A stretch of DNA of 5,370 nucleotides from Bacteroidales bacterium. GTDB lineage: Bacteria; Bacteroidota; Bacteroidia; Bacteroidales; JAOZTL01. Below the pieces are notes generated by a model, which saw only the letters and a list, made by a program, of their open reading frames with translations, had not been told where the DNA came from and did no database searches. The stretch's first letter is position 1. Each line of letters opens with the position of its first letter. Position numbers and translations under genes: made by a program. This document shows, one piece after another, positions 1 through 5,370 of this stretch. The stretch lies in the NCBI GenBank assembly GCA_029942205.1, contig JAOZTL010000249.1, positions 1 through 5,370 of the forward strand, read 5' to 3'.

Positions 1-1106
1 CGTGAAGTATAACTCGCACCACTTACATTTGTCAAATTATGTTTTAATGAATAATCTTGAATTGCTCCATCATTTGTCCAAATCCAATCATCAGTATTAA
101 ACCATTCATTTAATTGATCGCTTGTAAAGTCGTTATTTACATAGAGATAATAGTTTGTGGATAAAATGGTATTTGATACCGATTCTGTCAATCCATCGGT
201 ATTTATAGCAATCGTAAATTCACCTTCTTGGTCGTATAGCAAATCATTCCATTCGAGCTGCCCATTCACTAAATTTCGACTAAGCGAAGAGGCGGATGAT
301 AAATTTCCTCCTCCAGTTTTCACTTGTAAACTTACAGTAAAATCTGCATCCTTATCAATATTCCCATTTTCATCGGTTGCCGAAATTTGAATCGAAAATG
401 GATAATTTACAGGAACTTCTAATGGGGTTGAAACATAGTTTAACCGAAAAGTTTGCACATCGATAATAAATTGATTAGAAGAAATATCTATACCAAAATC
501 GGAAGTAAATATTGAAGTACTCGTAAATGCTTCGCATGCGTGTTCTATGGCGTTAATTTTCATTCCCAATATTTCACCATCAACAACATTCGATGAGTTT
601 AACACCATACTGAGAGTTAATTCCATGCTCGTTCCGTCAGGAATTACAAGTGTGCCTTCTTCCAAAAAAAGCTCTATTTCTGTATCTAAAATAGTGAATG
701 ACGAAATGGGAATATCCACACCATTACTTAATTTAAGGTGTTGGATATTTTTTGACCATTGTGCCGTATTGCCTGTCGTAGGCTCAAAATGCAGTTTTTT
801 GACCGTTGTTGCTTTTGCATCTGATGTGCCTAAATCTTTGATTGTAAATGACATTAGCTCAAAAGCTTCGGCTTCGGTATCCCAATTGGCAGGAATATTG
901 GCAGCGGCAATTTGTGTTGTTGGAGCTAATATTTCTGAATCCGCATCCCATGGAAAAAAATCGCTAACAACGATGGCATCCACATAATGTGATTTTTCAT
1001 CGGCAGTTCGTGCAATGCGTAAGCGAACATTTTGACCAGTATAATGAATGTTAATCGAAAAATGCTCAAAAGTATTAACAGATTGCTCAATCTCTTGAAT
1101 ATCAAG

Positions 1107-1109
1107 TCA
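1107..1109 (-). other. In-frame TGA stop inside an otherwise open frame
   Basis: On the minus strand the context reads ACA AGT ATA TGA CTT GAT ATT. The protein reads sensibly on both sides in the same frame, so this is a nonsense codon and not a frameshift. In related jelly-roll modules an aromatic residue, often Trp, is plausible here (NTSI-W-LDI), which would need only TGG to TGA; that substitution is inferred. The base after the stop is C, and UGAC is a known leaky context in bacteria. Confidence 0.85.
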
Positions 1110-1478
1110 TATACTTGTATTTTCATCAAATCGTTGCACCATTAATTTATTGGAAGTAGCTACACCCACCGACGATAAACGTGCATAAAAAGTTAGCACA
1201 TCAGGGTTATTCACTGGCGGTAATTCTATCCAATCATCGACATCGTTAAAGCCTACACCATAGCTTGTTAAATAATTATTTGTAGCTGAAATATTCACGC
1301 CAGCCCCTTGCCATTGTTCACCATTTGGTAAGTCAATCACCCAATCGCCATACGATTTTGTTACCCAACCATCATCCGAAGCAAAATAATTACTAATTAT
1401 ATCGCTAGCTTGCAAGGGATTACTAATAGATTGAAGAAATAAAATTCCTAGAATAATATAAAAATTATGACGAATCAT
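1107..1478 (-). CDS. N-terminal open frame of the interrupted secreted protein (123 aa)
   Basis: This is the part that would be translated if the TGA at 1107-1109 acts as a normal stop. It holds a signal peptide (residues 1-24) and roughly two thirds of the first jelly-roll-like module, ending in DENTSI just where strand-rich family members usually continue. A 123-residue product would therefore contain an incomplete fold and would probably be unstable or non-functional; this is inference. The start is the only ATG near the front of the frame and directly precedes the hydrophobic signal core. There is no Shine-Dalgarno sequence before it, only an A-rich leader (AAACTAAACACC), as is normal in Bacteroidota. 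The next in-frame ATG after the stop lies far downstream, at codon 208, so restart would give a protein without a signal peptide. Confidence 0.6.
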   Translation of the reverse strand: MIRHNFYIILGILFLQSISNPLQASDIISNYFASDDGWVTKSYGDWVIDLPNGEQWQGAGVNISATNNYLTSYGVGFNDVDDWIELPPVNNPDVLTFYARLSSVGVATSNKLMVQRFDENTSI

Positions 1479-1499
1479 GGTGTTTAGTTTAAAAACAGT

Positions 1500-1515
1500 T
1501 ATTTTTGCAAAAATA
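1500..1515. promoter_or_regulatory. Perfect 16-bp palindrome containing two back-to-back -7 elements
   Basis: TATTTTTGCAAAAATA is its own reverse complement. Positions 1500-1507 read TATTTTTG on the plus strand and 1508-1515 read TATTTTTG on the minus strand; each matches the Bacteroidota -7 consensus TAnnTTTG exactly. The plus element would serve asd (start 1588, leader of roughly 70-75 nt) and the minus element the secreted-protein gene (start 1478, leader of roughly 20-25 nt). I find no good TTTG -33 box at about 19-21 bp on either side, so promoter activity is not certain. An operator for a dimeric regulator is the main alternative. Confidence 0.45.
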
Positions 1516-1587
1516 TAAAATAAAAGTTCTTTAAGAGATTTATTTCAAAGAGAATTAAATTTTTAACAATCGACTAAATTTCAACAA

Positions 1588-2574
1588 ATGAAAATAGCAA
1601 TAGTAGGAGCAACGGGGCTTGTGGGTTCTGTAATATTAAAAGTACTGGAAGAGCGTAATTTTCCTGTTTATGAATTATTGGTGGTTGCTTCGGAAAAGTC
1701 TGTGGGAAAATCTGTTTTGTTCAAAAAAAAACCGATCAAAATTATTTCCATGCAAGCGGCTATTGCAGCAAAGCCTGTGATTGCTTTATTTTCGGCAGGA
1801 GGAAGTGTTTCGGAACGTTTTGCACCCAAATTTGCAGCGGCAGGAACATTTGTTATCGACAATTCGTCGGCATGGCGAATGGATACCAGCAAAAAGCTAA
1901 TTGTACCCGAAATAAATGGAAATACAATCACCGAAGAGGATAAAATAATCGCCAATCCGAATTGTTCAACCATTCAACTAGTGATGGCTTTAGCTCCACT
2001 TCACTTAAAGTATCACATGAAGCGGATTATTGTATCTACCTATCAATCAATAACTGGTACGGGTGTGAATGCGGTAAAACAAATGGAGAATGAACGCAAA
2101 GGCATTCAAGGAGAAATGGCTTATCCGTATGCCATTGATAAAAATTGTTTGCCGCAGTGTGATGTGTTTACCGAAGACGGTTACACAAAAGAAGAGCTTA
2201 AATTAGTGAATGAAACAAGGAAAATATTGAACAATAATAATATTGGAATCACCGCTACGGCTGTACGTGTGCCTGTTGTTGGTGGACATTCGGAGTCGGT
2301 AAATGTGGAGTTTGAAAATGATTTTGATTTAACCGAAATTCGTCATATTTTTCATACCACAAAAGGGGTTGAATTACAAGATGATGTTGAAAATAAACAG
2401 TACCCAATGGCTAAATTTGCCGAAGGAAAAGATGCAGTATTTGTGGGACGGTTGCGCAGAGATTTTTCACAAGCTAACAGCCTGAATATGTGGATTGTTG
2501 CCGACAATTTACGCAAAGGTGCAGCCACCAATGCGGTACAAATTGCCGAATTATTGATTGAAAATATTCTCTAA
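1588..2574 (+). CDS. asd: Aspartate-semialdehyde dehydrogenase
   Basis: It catalyses the NADPH-dependent reduction of L-4-aspartyl phosphate to L-aspartate 4-semialdehyde, the branch-point step to lysine/diaminopimelate, threonine and methionine, in the cytoplasm. The protein has 328 residues, about the normal length. The N-terminal Rossmann fold starts at once with the nucleotide loop GATGLVG (residues 7-13), followed by SAGGSVSE (69-76) and DNSSAWRMD (91-99). The catalytic cysteine is Cys126 in NPNCSTIQL, Gln153 sits in STYQSITGTG, and the substrate-binding Arg227 and catalytic His234 are in RVPVVGGHSESV. The C-terminal DNLRKGAATNAVQIAE (307-322) completes the family signature. All key residues are present, so it should be active. 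The start is supported by the Rossmann strand beginning at residue 2 and an in-frame TAA at 1564-1566. It stands alone: the upstream gene is divergent and the downstream gene convergent after 9 bp. Confidence 0.97.
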   Translation: MKIAIVGATGLVGSVILKVLEERNFPVYELLVVASEKSVGKSVLFKKKPIKIISMQAAIAAKPVIALFSAGGSVSERFAPKFAAAGTFVIDNSSAWRMDTSKKLIVPEINGNTITEEDKIIANPNCSTIQLVMALAPLHLKYHMKRIIVSTYQSITGTGVNAVKQMENERKGIQGEMAYPYAIDKNCLPQCDVFTEDGYTKEELKLVNETRKILNNNNIGITATAVRVPVVGGHSESVNVEFENDFDLTEIRHIFHTTKGVELQDDVENKQYPMAKFAEGKDAVFVGRLRRDFSQANSLNMWIVADNLRKGAATNAVQIAELLIENIL

Positions 2575-2581
2575 GAACATA

Positions 2582-2600
2582 AATTAAATTTGATTTAATT
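2582..2600. terminator. Possible bidirectional terminator or weak hairpin between convergent asd and sirtuin genes
   Basis: AATTAAAT and ATTTAATT form a perfect 8-bp inverted repeat around a TTG loop, starting 8 bp after the asd stop and overlapping the last codons of the sirtuin gene. The position between two convergent genes suits a shared terminator. The stem is entirely A-T and no clear U-tract follows on either strand, so it would be weak. It may equally be an accident of A+T-rich sequence. Confidence 0.25.
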
Positions 2601-3423
2601 CATCCATAATTTTTTGAATCGCTTCTGCTGCTCCCAGTGGAATACTGATATTATTGAGCGAATGCACATTCGGTTCACGTGGGTTTATGCGAATCAAAAC
2701 GGCATCTTTAATTGCCGACATTCGCCTAGAATTGTGCCGTACCGTAGGCACACTGCTACCTGCTCCTATTTCAATAATGACAAGTTTAGAGTTAGATTTT
2801 CTAATCACATTCACCCACTTGCTGTATGTTTTTTCTTGCTCATTGGAACGTAAGTAAATCCATGAATAGTCATTGAACATCAGTATGTTCGGTCTTGCTA
2901 ATTGCCCACAATGCGGACATCGAGGAAGCGGATCGAGTGCTTCAAATTTTTCCTCATCAACCACAATTTTGTCTTCAGCCTCCCAAATATCTGGAGTACA
3001 ACGGTCAGCACATTGAAAATGATTAATAGAGCCATGCACTTCGTAAATCATATCGTCATGATATCCTGTACTTTGGAAATGTCCATCCACATTAGAGGTA
3101 AAAACAAAATATCCAGAAGGCATTTTTTCGCCAAGTTCGAGCAATTGATGAAAACCTTTGTGCGGAACAGTTTTTTTGTACAAATTGTAACGATGACCAT
3201 AAAAAGCCCATGCTAAATGCGGACGCTCCTCAAACCAATAAGGATTGGCCATGGAAGAGAAAGAAATGCCCAGTTTTGCGATGGGCGGGTATGCTTTCCA
3301 AAAACCTTCATCGCCTCTAAAATCGGGAAGTCCTGAATCCACTCCCATGCCTGCTCCTGATGCAATCAGCAATGCATCAGCGTTTTTAATAGCGAATGCT
3401 GCTCTTTTTATTTCTTCTTCCAT
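2584..3423 (-). CDS. Sir2-family NAD-dependent protein deacylase (sirtuin), probable class III-like desuccinylase
   Basis: Sirtuins remove acyl groups from lysine using NAD+, giving nicotinamide and O-acyl-ADP-ribose, in the cytoplasm. The 279-residue protein carries the NAD-binding motif GAGMGVDSGLPDFRG (residues 23-37), a TSNVDG motif with Asn111 and Asp113, the catalytic His130 in VHGS, a zinc site from Cys138/Cys142 and Cys169/Cys172, and a late GAGSSVP motif (220-226). Tyr75 and Arg78 in FYGHR match the YxxR pair that in human SIRT5 and E. coli CobB binds negatively charged succinyl or malonyl groups, so desuccinylase activity is inferred. Departures from the classical family are Ser110 for the usual Gln of QNID, Gly27 for Ser, and CX3C in place of CX2C for the first zinc pair. 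There is an extra stretch of roughly 25 residues between the zinc pairs. The start is the only ATG before the first helix, with no Shine-Dalgarno. It is convergent with asd and lies 251 bp downstream of the antiporter gene, so is probably transcribed separately. Confidence 0.93.
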   Translation of the reverse strand: MEEEIKRAAFAIKNADALLIASGAGMGVDSGLPDFRGDEGFWKAYPPIAKLGISFSSMANPYWFEERPHLAWAFYGHRYNLYKKTVPHKGFHQLLELGEKMPSGYFVFTSNVDGHFQSTGYHDDMIYEVHGSINHFQCADRCTPDIWEAEDKIVVDEEKFEALDPLPRCPHCGQLARPNILMFNDYSWIYLRSNEQEKTYSKWVNVIRKSNSKLVIIEIGAGSSVPTVRHNSRRMSAIKDAVLIRINPREPNVHSLNNISIPLGAAEAIQKIMDELNQI

Positions 3424-3442
3424 ATTCTTGCGATTTTTTTTA

Positions 3443-3450
3443 GCAAGGTA
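3443..3450 (-). promoter_or_regulatory. Possible -7 element of the sirtuin gene
   Basis: The minus strand reads TACCTTGC 20 bp before the sirtuin ATG, one T short of the Bacteroidota -7 element TAnnTTTG. A -33 box is not evident; the upstream DNA consists of A and T tracts, which can bend DNA or act as an UP-like element. The call rests on position and one imperfect match only. Confidence 0.25.
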
Positions 3451-3552
3451 CGAAAAAAAAGCTGTTTTTTATGAAAACTTTTTTTAAATCTAAAATAACA
3501 CGAGTATCCGAAAATCGAATATCAACCAATTTTGTTACTATTTTTGTTATAC

Positions 3553-3640
3553 TATACTGAATTGCTGTTATAATTGTGATTCAGAAAATGAATTATTTTT
3601 TGTTTGTTTTTATTCATAATTATGATAGCATTTCAGTATA
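3553..3640. repeat. 88-bp imperfect inverted repeat (27-bp arms) between the antiporter and sirtuin genes
   Basis: The left arm 3553-3579 begins TATACTGAATTGCT and the right arm 3614-3640 ends AGCATTTCAGTATA. Aligned as reverse complements, 23 of 27 positions match, and three of the four mismatches become G-U pairs in plus-strand RNA, giving 26 of 27 paired positions around a 34-nt A/T-rich loop. The right arm contains the palindrome TCATAATTATGA (3614-3625). Both ends are TA, the target of Tc1/mariner-IS630 elements, so a small MITE-like element is possible. There is no T-tract after either arm, which argues against a simple intrinsic terminator. It carries no ORF. Confidence 0.6.
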
Positions 3641-3674
3641 AATTATGGTAAAAAAGACAATCTCCAAAAAAAGT

Positions 3675-5153
3675 TTACATTAAAAAACCTAATAGTAAAT
3701 ACAATGCAGCCGCAATACTGCCCATCGATAAGGCATAAGGCAACTGTGTTTTCACATGATCGATATGATCGGATGCCGATGCCATCGACGAAATAATGGT
3801 GGTATCGGAAATAGGCGAACAATGATCGCCAAAAACACCGCCACCAATAGTGGCAGCCACCACCAGCGAAAGATTTGCATCGTGTATATTTGCCATCGGA
3901 ATAGCAATCGCCATCATGATAGCGAATGTGCCCCAGGAAGTTCCCGTAGAAAAAGCAATAAACGAGCTGATGATAAATAAAACGAACGGTAACAGTTCGG
4001 GCGACAACCACGCTTTGGTTTGCGTAGCAATGTAAATGCCTGTGCCTAGCTGGTTACTCACATCACTCAATGCAAATGCCAACATCATGAGCAATGCCAG
4101 CGGCATCAATCCGCTAATGCCGTCCAGAATGAGCCGAATCATTTTATTGGTTCGCATGATTTTTTGGCTTCGATACAGCACCATCGCCACTACAAGTGAT
4201 GTGATAACCGAAAGCAAAACCGACGAAGAGCCTGATCCCGAACCGATTGCACTCACAGCATGATCCCAAAAGCCATTAGCATTTTCTACGGCATCCCAAC
4301 CTGTATACGACAAATAAATAGGCATCATCAACACCATAGTTATCAGCGGAATGTACATGTTATATGCCCGAAGCCGAATCCCACTTTTTGCTTGTACCGA
4401 AGTGATACTGTCAGAAATCAGGGGTTGTGAGCCGTCATTCAGCAATTTGCCAGTATCACGGGTTCTTTTTTCGGCTTTCGCCATTGTACCAAAGTCTTTG
4501 CCCGAAACGATAATGAAAAAAACCATCAAAAGAGTCAATATAGGATAAAAATTATACACAATAGACGAAGCCAAAAGCGACATAGGATTATCAATGCCTT
4601 GCGTAAGCAAAAGCCCCATGATGAAAGCTCCCCAGGCATTGAACGGAATAAGAATAGACGACGGAGCAGAACTAGAATCGGCGATGTACGCCAGTTTTTC
4701 TCGTGGAATTTTTAATTTATCGAATAATGGACGGTACAACGTTCCTACGGTAAGCGAACTGATACTTGTTTCGACAAAAAGCAACACGCCTGTAACCAAA
4801 GCCAACAACTGCACCAGCACACGGCTTTTCACTTTTTGCTTACTTTCTATTCGTTCTATCCATTTGCTGATTTGCTTCATAAAGCCCTCAACACCACCCG
4901 AATACTGAATAAATAATAACAATGCACCCACCAATGCACTAAACATAATGGTGCGTGTGTTGCCTGCCGACTTAAACACAGCCACAAAGCCCTCGATGGT
5001 CGCAATCGTTCCTGCGATAATGTCCCAATCGTTGATAATTAACCAAGCCATCCACGTACCCAGTACGAGTGCGGTGTAAACTTGCTTGGTACGTAACGCC
5101 AAAATAATTGCTATTATTGGCGGAAAAATAGAAAGTAATCCGTAGTCTGTCAT
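3675..5153 (-). CDS. Na+/H+ antiporter, NhaC family
   Basis: An inner-membrane carrier expected to exchange sodium for protons and so control internal Na+ and pH. The 492-residue protein is hydrophobic, with about twelve membrane segments, the first at residues 5-20 and the last at about 472-491, and a hydrophilic stretch at about 218-262. Family signatures are ETSISSLTVGTLYRPLF (128-144), IADSSSAPSSILIPFNAWG (157-175), FSTGTSWGTFAIMMAIAIPM (401-420) and GDHCSPISDTTIISS (442-456) with Asp443, His444 and Cys445. The first two signatures echo the last two, in line with the duplicated halves of this family. Length is normal. The start is set by an in-frame TAA at 5166-5168, with the ATG the first start after it. 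Some NhaC relatives, such as MleN, exchange organic acids as well as ions, so the substrate is not proven by sequence. By eye its G+C content is higher than that of the secreted-protein gene. Confidence 0.93.
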   Translation of the reverse strand: MTDYGLLSIFPPIIAIILALRTKQVYTALVLGTWMAWLIINDWDIIAGTIATIEGFVAVFKSAGNTRTIMFSALVGALLLFIQYSGGVEGFMKQISKWIERIESKQKVKSRVLVQLLALVTGVLLFVETSISSLTVGTLYRPLFDKLKIPREKLAYIADSSSAPSSILIPFNAWGAFIMGLLLTQGIDNPMSLLASSIVYNFYPILTLLMVFFIIVSGKDFGTMAKAEKRTRDTGKLLNDGSQPLISDSITSVQAKSGIRLRAYNMYIPLITMVLMMPIYLSYTGWDAVENANGFWDHAVSAIGSGSGSSSVLLSVITSLVVAMVLYRSQKIMRTNKMIRLILDGISGLMPLALLMMLAFALSDVSNQLGTGIYIATQTKAWLSPELLPFVLFIISSFIAFSTGTSWGTFAIMMAIAIPMANIHDANLSLVVAATIGGGVFGDHCSPISDTTIISSMASASDHIDHVKTQLPYALSMGSIAAALYLLLGFLM

Positions 5154-5293
5154 AGTTTTAAAATCTTAGGTTTTGATGTTGCTTACGCAATTCTGCAAAT
5201 TCAACGATTCAACTAGATACATAATTCTACTTTACTAAGTTAGAAATTGCTGTTAATCAGTTCATTTATCTGTTTTATAATAAGAGTAAACGT

Positions 5294-5301
5294 CAAAAAT
5301 A
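5294..5301 (-). promoter_or_regulatory. Possible -7 element upstream of the antiporter gene
   Basis: The minus strand reads TATTTTTG, an exact TAnnTTTG match, 140 bp before the antiporter ATG. It would give a leader of roughly 130 nt, long for a simple gene. No TTTG -33 box is seen at the expected spacing, and such A/T-rich octamers also occur by chance, so this is tentative. Confidence 0.3.
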
Positions 5302-5303
5302 TT

Positions 5304-5370
5304 AAGTAGAAAGATTTTTTGTTAATAGCAATGCTTTTCAGCCTAAAATATGCTGCTTTTCTTTCTACTT
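5304..5370. repeat. Perfect 11-bp inverted repeat at the right edge
   Basis: AAGTAGAAAGA at 5304-5314 is the reverse complement of TCTTTCTACTT at 5360-5370, with 45 bp between. The right arm ends on the last base of the window, so the repeat could extend further there, though outward extension is limited by what lies beyond the edge. The left arm lies 2 bp from the possible -7 element at 5294-5301, so it might be part of a regulatory site or a hairpin of a neighbouring transcript. The rest of the upstream region (5154-5293) holds only a short tandem ATTCAAC pair at 5199-5205 and 5207-5213. Confidence 0.45.

Larger units (their letters stand above)
1..1478 (-). pseudogene. Large modular secreted protein, 5' part, interrupted by one in-frame TGA and cut by the window edge
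   Basis: Reading the minus strand from the ATG at 1476-1478, one frame covers 492 codons to the left edge with a single stop, TGA at 1107-1109 (codon 124). Residues 1-24 look like a signal peptide: a basic start, a hydrophobic core (IILGILFL) and probable cleavage after LQA. Residues about 27-174 resemble a jelly-roll/MAM-like adhesion module (VLTFYARLSS early, then FSINIHYTG and YVDAIVVSD at the end). Residues about 180-340 form a second beta-rich module (FTIKDLGTSDAKATTVKKL, then LSMVLNSSNVVDGEILG). Residues about 342-435 look Ig-like (ISATDENGNID). From about 447 a new jelly-roll-like module seems to begin (NDFTSD echoes NYFASD near residue 30). Such architecture is common in surface or type IX-secreted Bacteroidota proteins, but the C-terminus needed to confirm a sorting domain lies outside the window. 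Catalytic function is unknown. The frame after the TGA shows no further decay. Confidence 0.75.

Noticed and set aside
547..987. 146-codon plus-strand open frame
   Set aside because: It lies antisense to the continuing frame of the secreted protein, which has coherent module structure; the plus frame shows only low-complexity Ser-rich sequence and no recognisable motif.
1107..1109. TGA reassigned to Trp or Gly across the genome
   Set aside because: No other in-frame TGA occurs in about 1,590 codons of the window's four genes and TGG is used for every other Trp, which is not expected under code 4 or 25 in A/T-rich DNA.
1080..1109. Selenocysteine codon with SECIS
   Set aside because: The neighbouring residues match no selenoprotein family I know, the likely module position is structural, and the hairpins are shorter and closer than a bacterial SECIS usually is. 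Kept only as a side hypothesis.
926..1129. 67-codon minus-strand open frame spanning the TGA, suggesting a frameshift
   Set aside because: The original frame continues sensibly immediately after the TGA (LDIQEIEQS, then FSINIHYTG), so no shift is needed and this other frame is a shadow.
3553..3640. Intrinsic terminator of the antiporter gene
   Set aside because: It lies 34 nt after the stop, a suitable place, but no U-tract follows the second arm on the minus strand and the loop is 34 nt long.
3756..4263. Several short plus-strand open frames opposite the antiporter gene
   Set aside because: They are antisense shadows of a strongly supported NhaC-family gene and carry no independent motif.
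2584..5153. Antiporter and sirtuin genes as one operon
   Set aside because: They share a strand, but a 251-bp gap containing a long inverted repeat and A/T tracts, plus unrelated roles, argue for separate transcription.
5179..5190. Small TTGC-TTAC-GCAA hairpin in the antiporter leader (GTAA loop on the minus strand)
   Set aside because: A 4-bp stem is expected often by chance and nothing around it resembles a known riboswitch.

Overview
The window looks like chromosomal DNA of a Bacteroidota bacterium (Flavobacteriia/Cytophagia-like), although no marker gene proves this. The reasons are the low G+C content, the absence of Shine-Dalgarno motifs before the starts, several exact matches to the Bacteroidota -7 element TAnnTTTG, and a modular secreted protein of the kind common in that phylum. 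All three intact genes end in TAA.

Layout. Positions 1-1478 (minus strand) hold the 5' part of a long secreted protein that runs off the left edge. It has a signal peptide, a jelly-roll-like module, a second conserved-looking module, an Ig-like module and the start of another jelly-roll-like module. One in-frame TGA at 1107-1109 interrupts it after residue 123, yet the same frame stays open for 368 more codons to the edge, so the gene is either a young pseudogene, an assembly error or a readthrough case. A 109-bp divergent intergenic region with a perfect 16-bp palindrome separates it from a plus-strand aspartate-semialdehyde dehydrogenase gene (asd, 1588-2574). Convergent to asd, with a 9-bp gap, is a minus-strand Sir2-family NAD-dependent deacylase (2584-3423) carrying the YxxR motif of desuccinylase-type sirtuins. 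A 251-bp gap with an 88-bp imperfect inverted repeat follows, then a minus-strand NhaC-family Na+/H+ antiporter (3675-5153). The last 217 bp (5154-5370) are its upstream region and contain an 11-bp inverted repeat that ends exactly at the right edge.

The genes do not form an obvious pathway or operon: asd belongs to lysine/threonine/methionine synthesis, the sirtuin to NAD-dependent acyl-lysine removal, NhaC to sodium/proton homeostasis, and the secreted protein to the cell surface or exterior. I see no CRISPR array, rRNA, tRNA, transposase or defence system. The points most worth a second look are the single in-frame TGA followed by two small adjacent hairpins, the back-to-back palindromic -7 elements, the long hairpin between the antiporter and sirtuin genes, and the atypical sirtuin active-site motifs.
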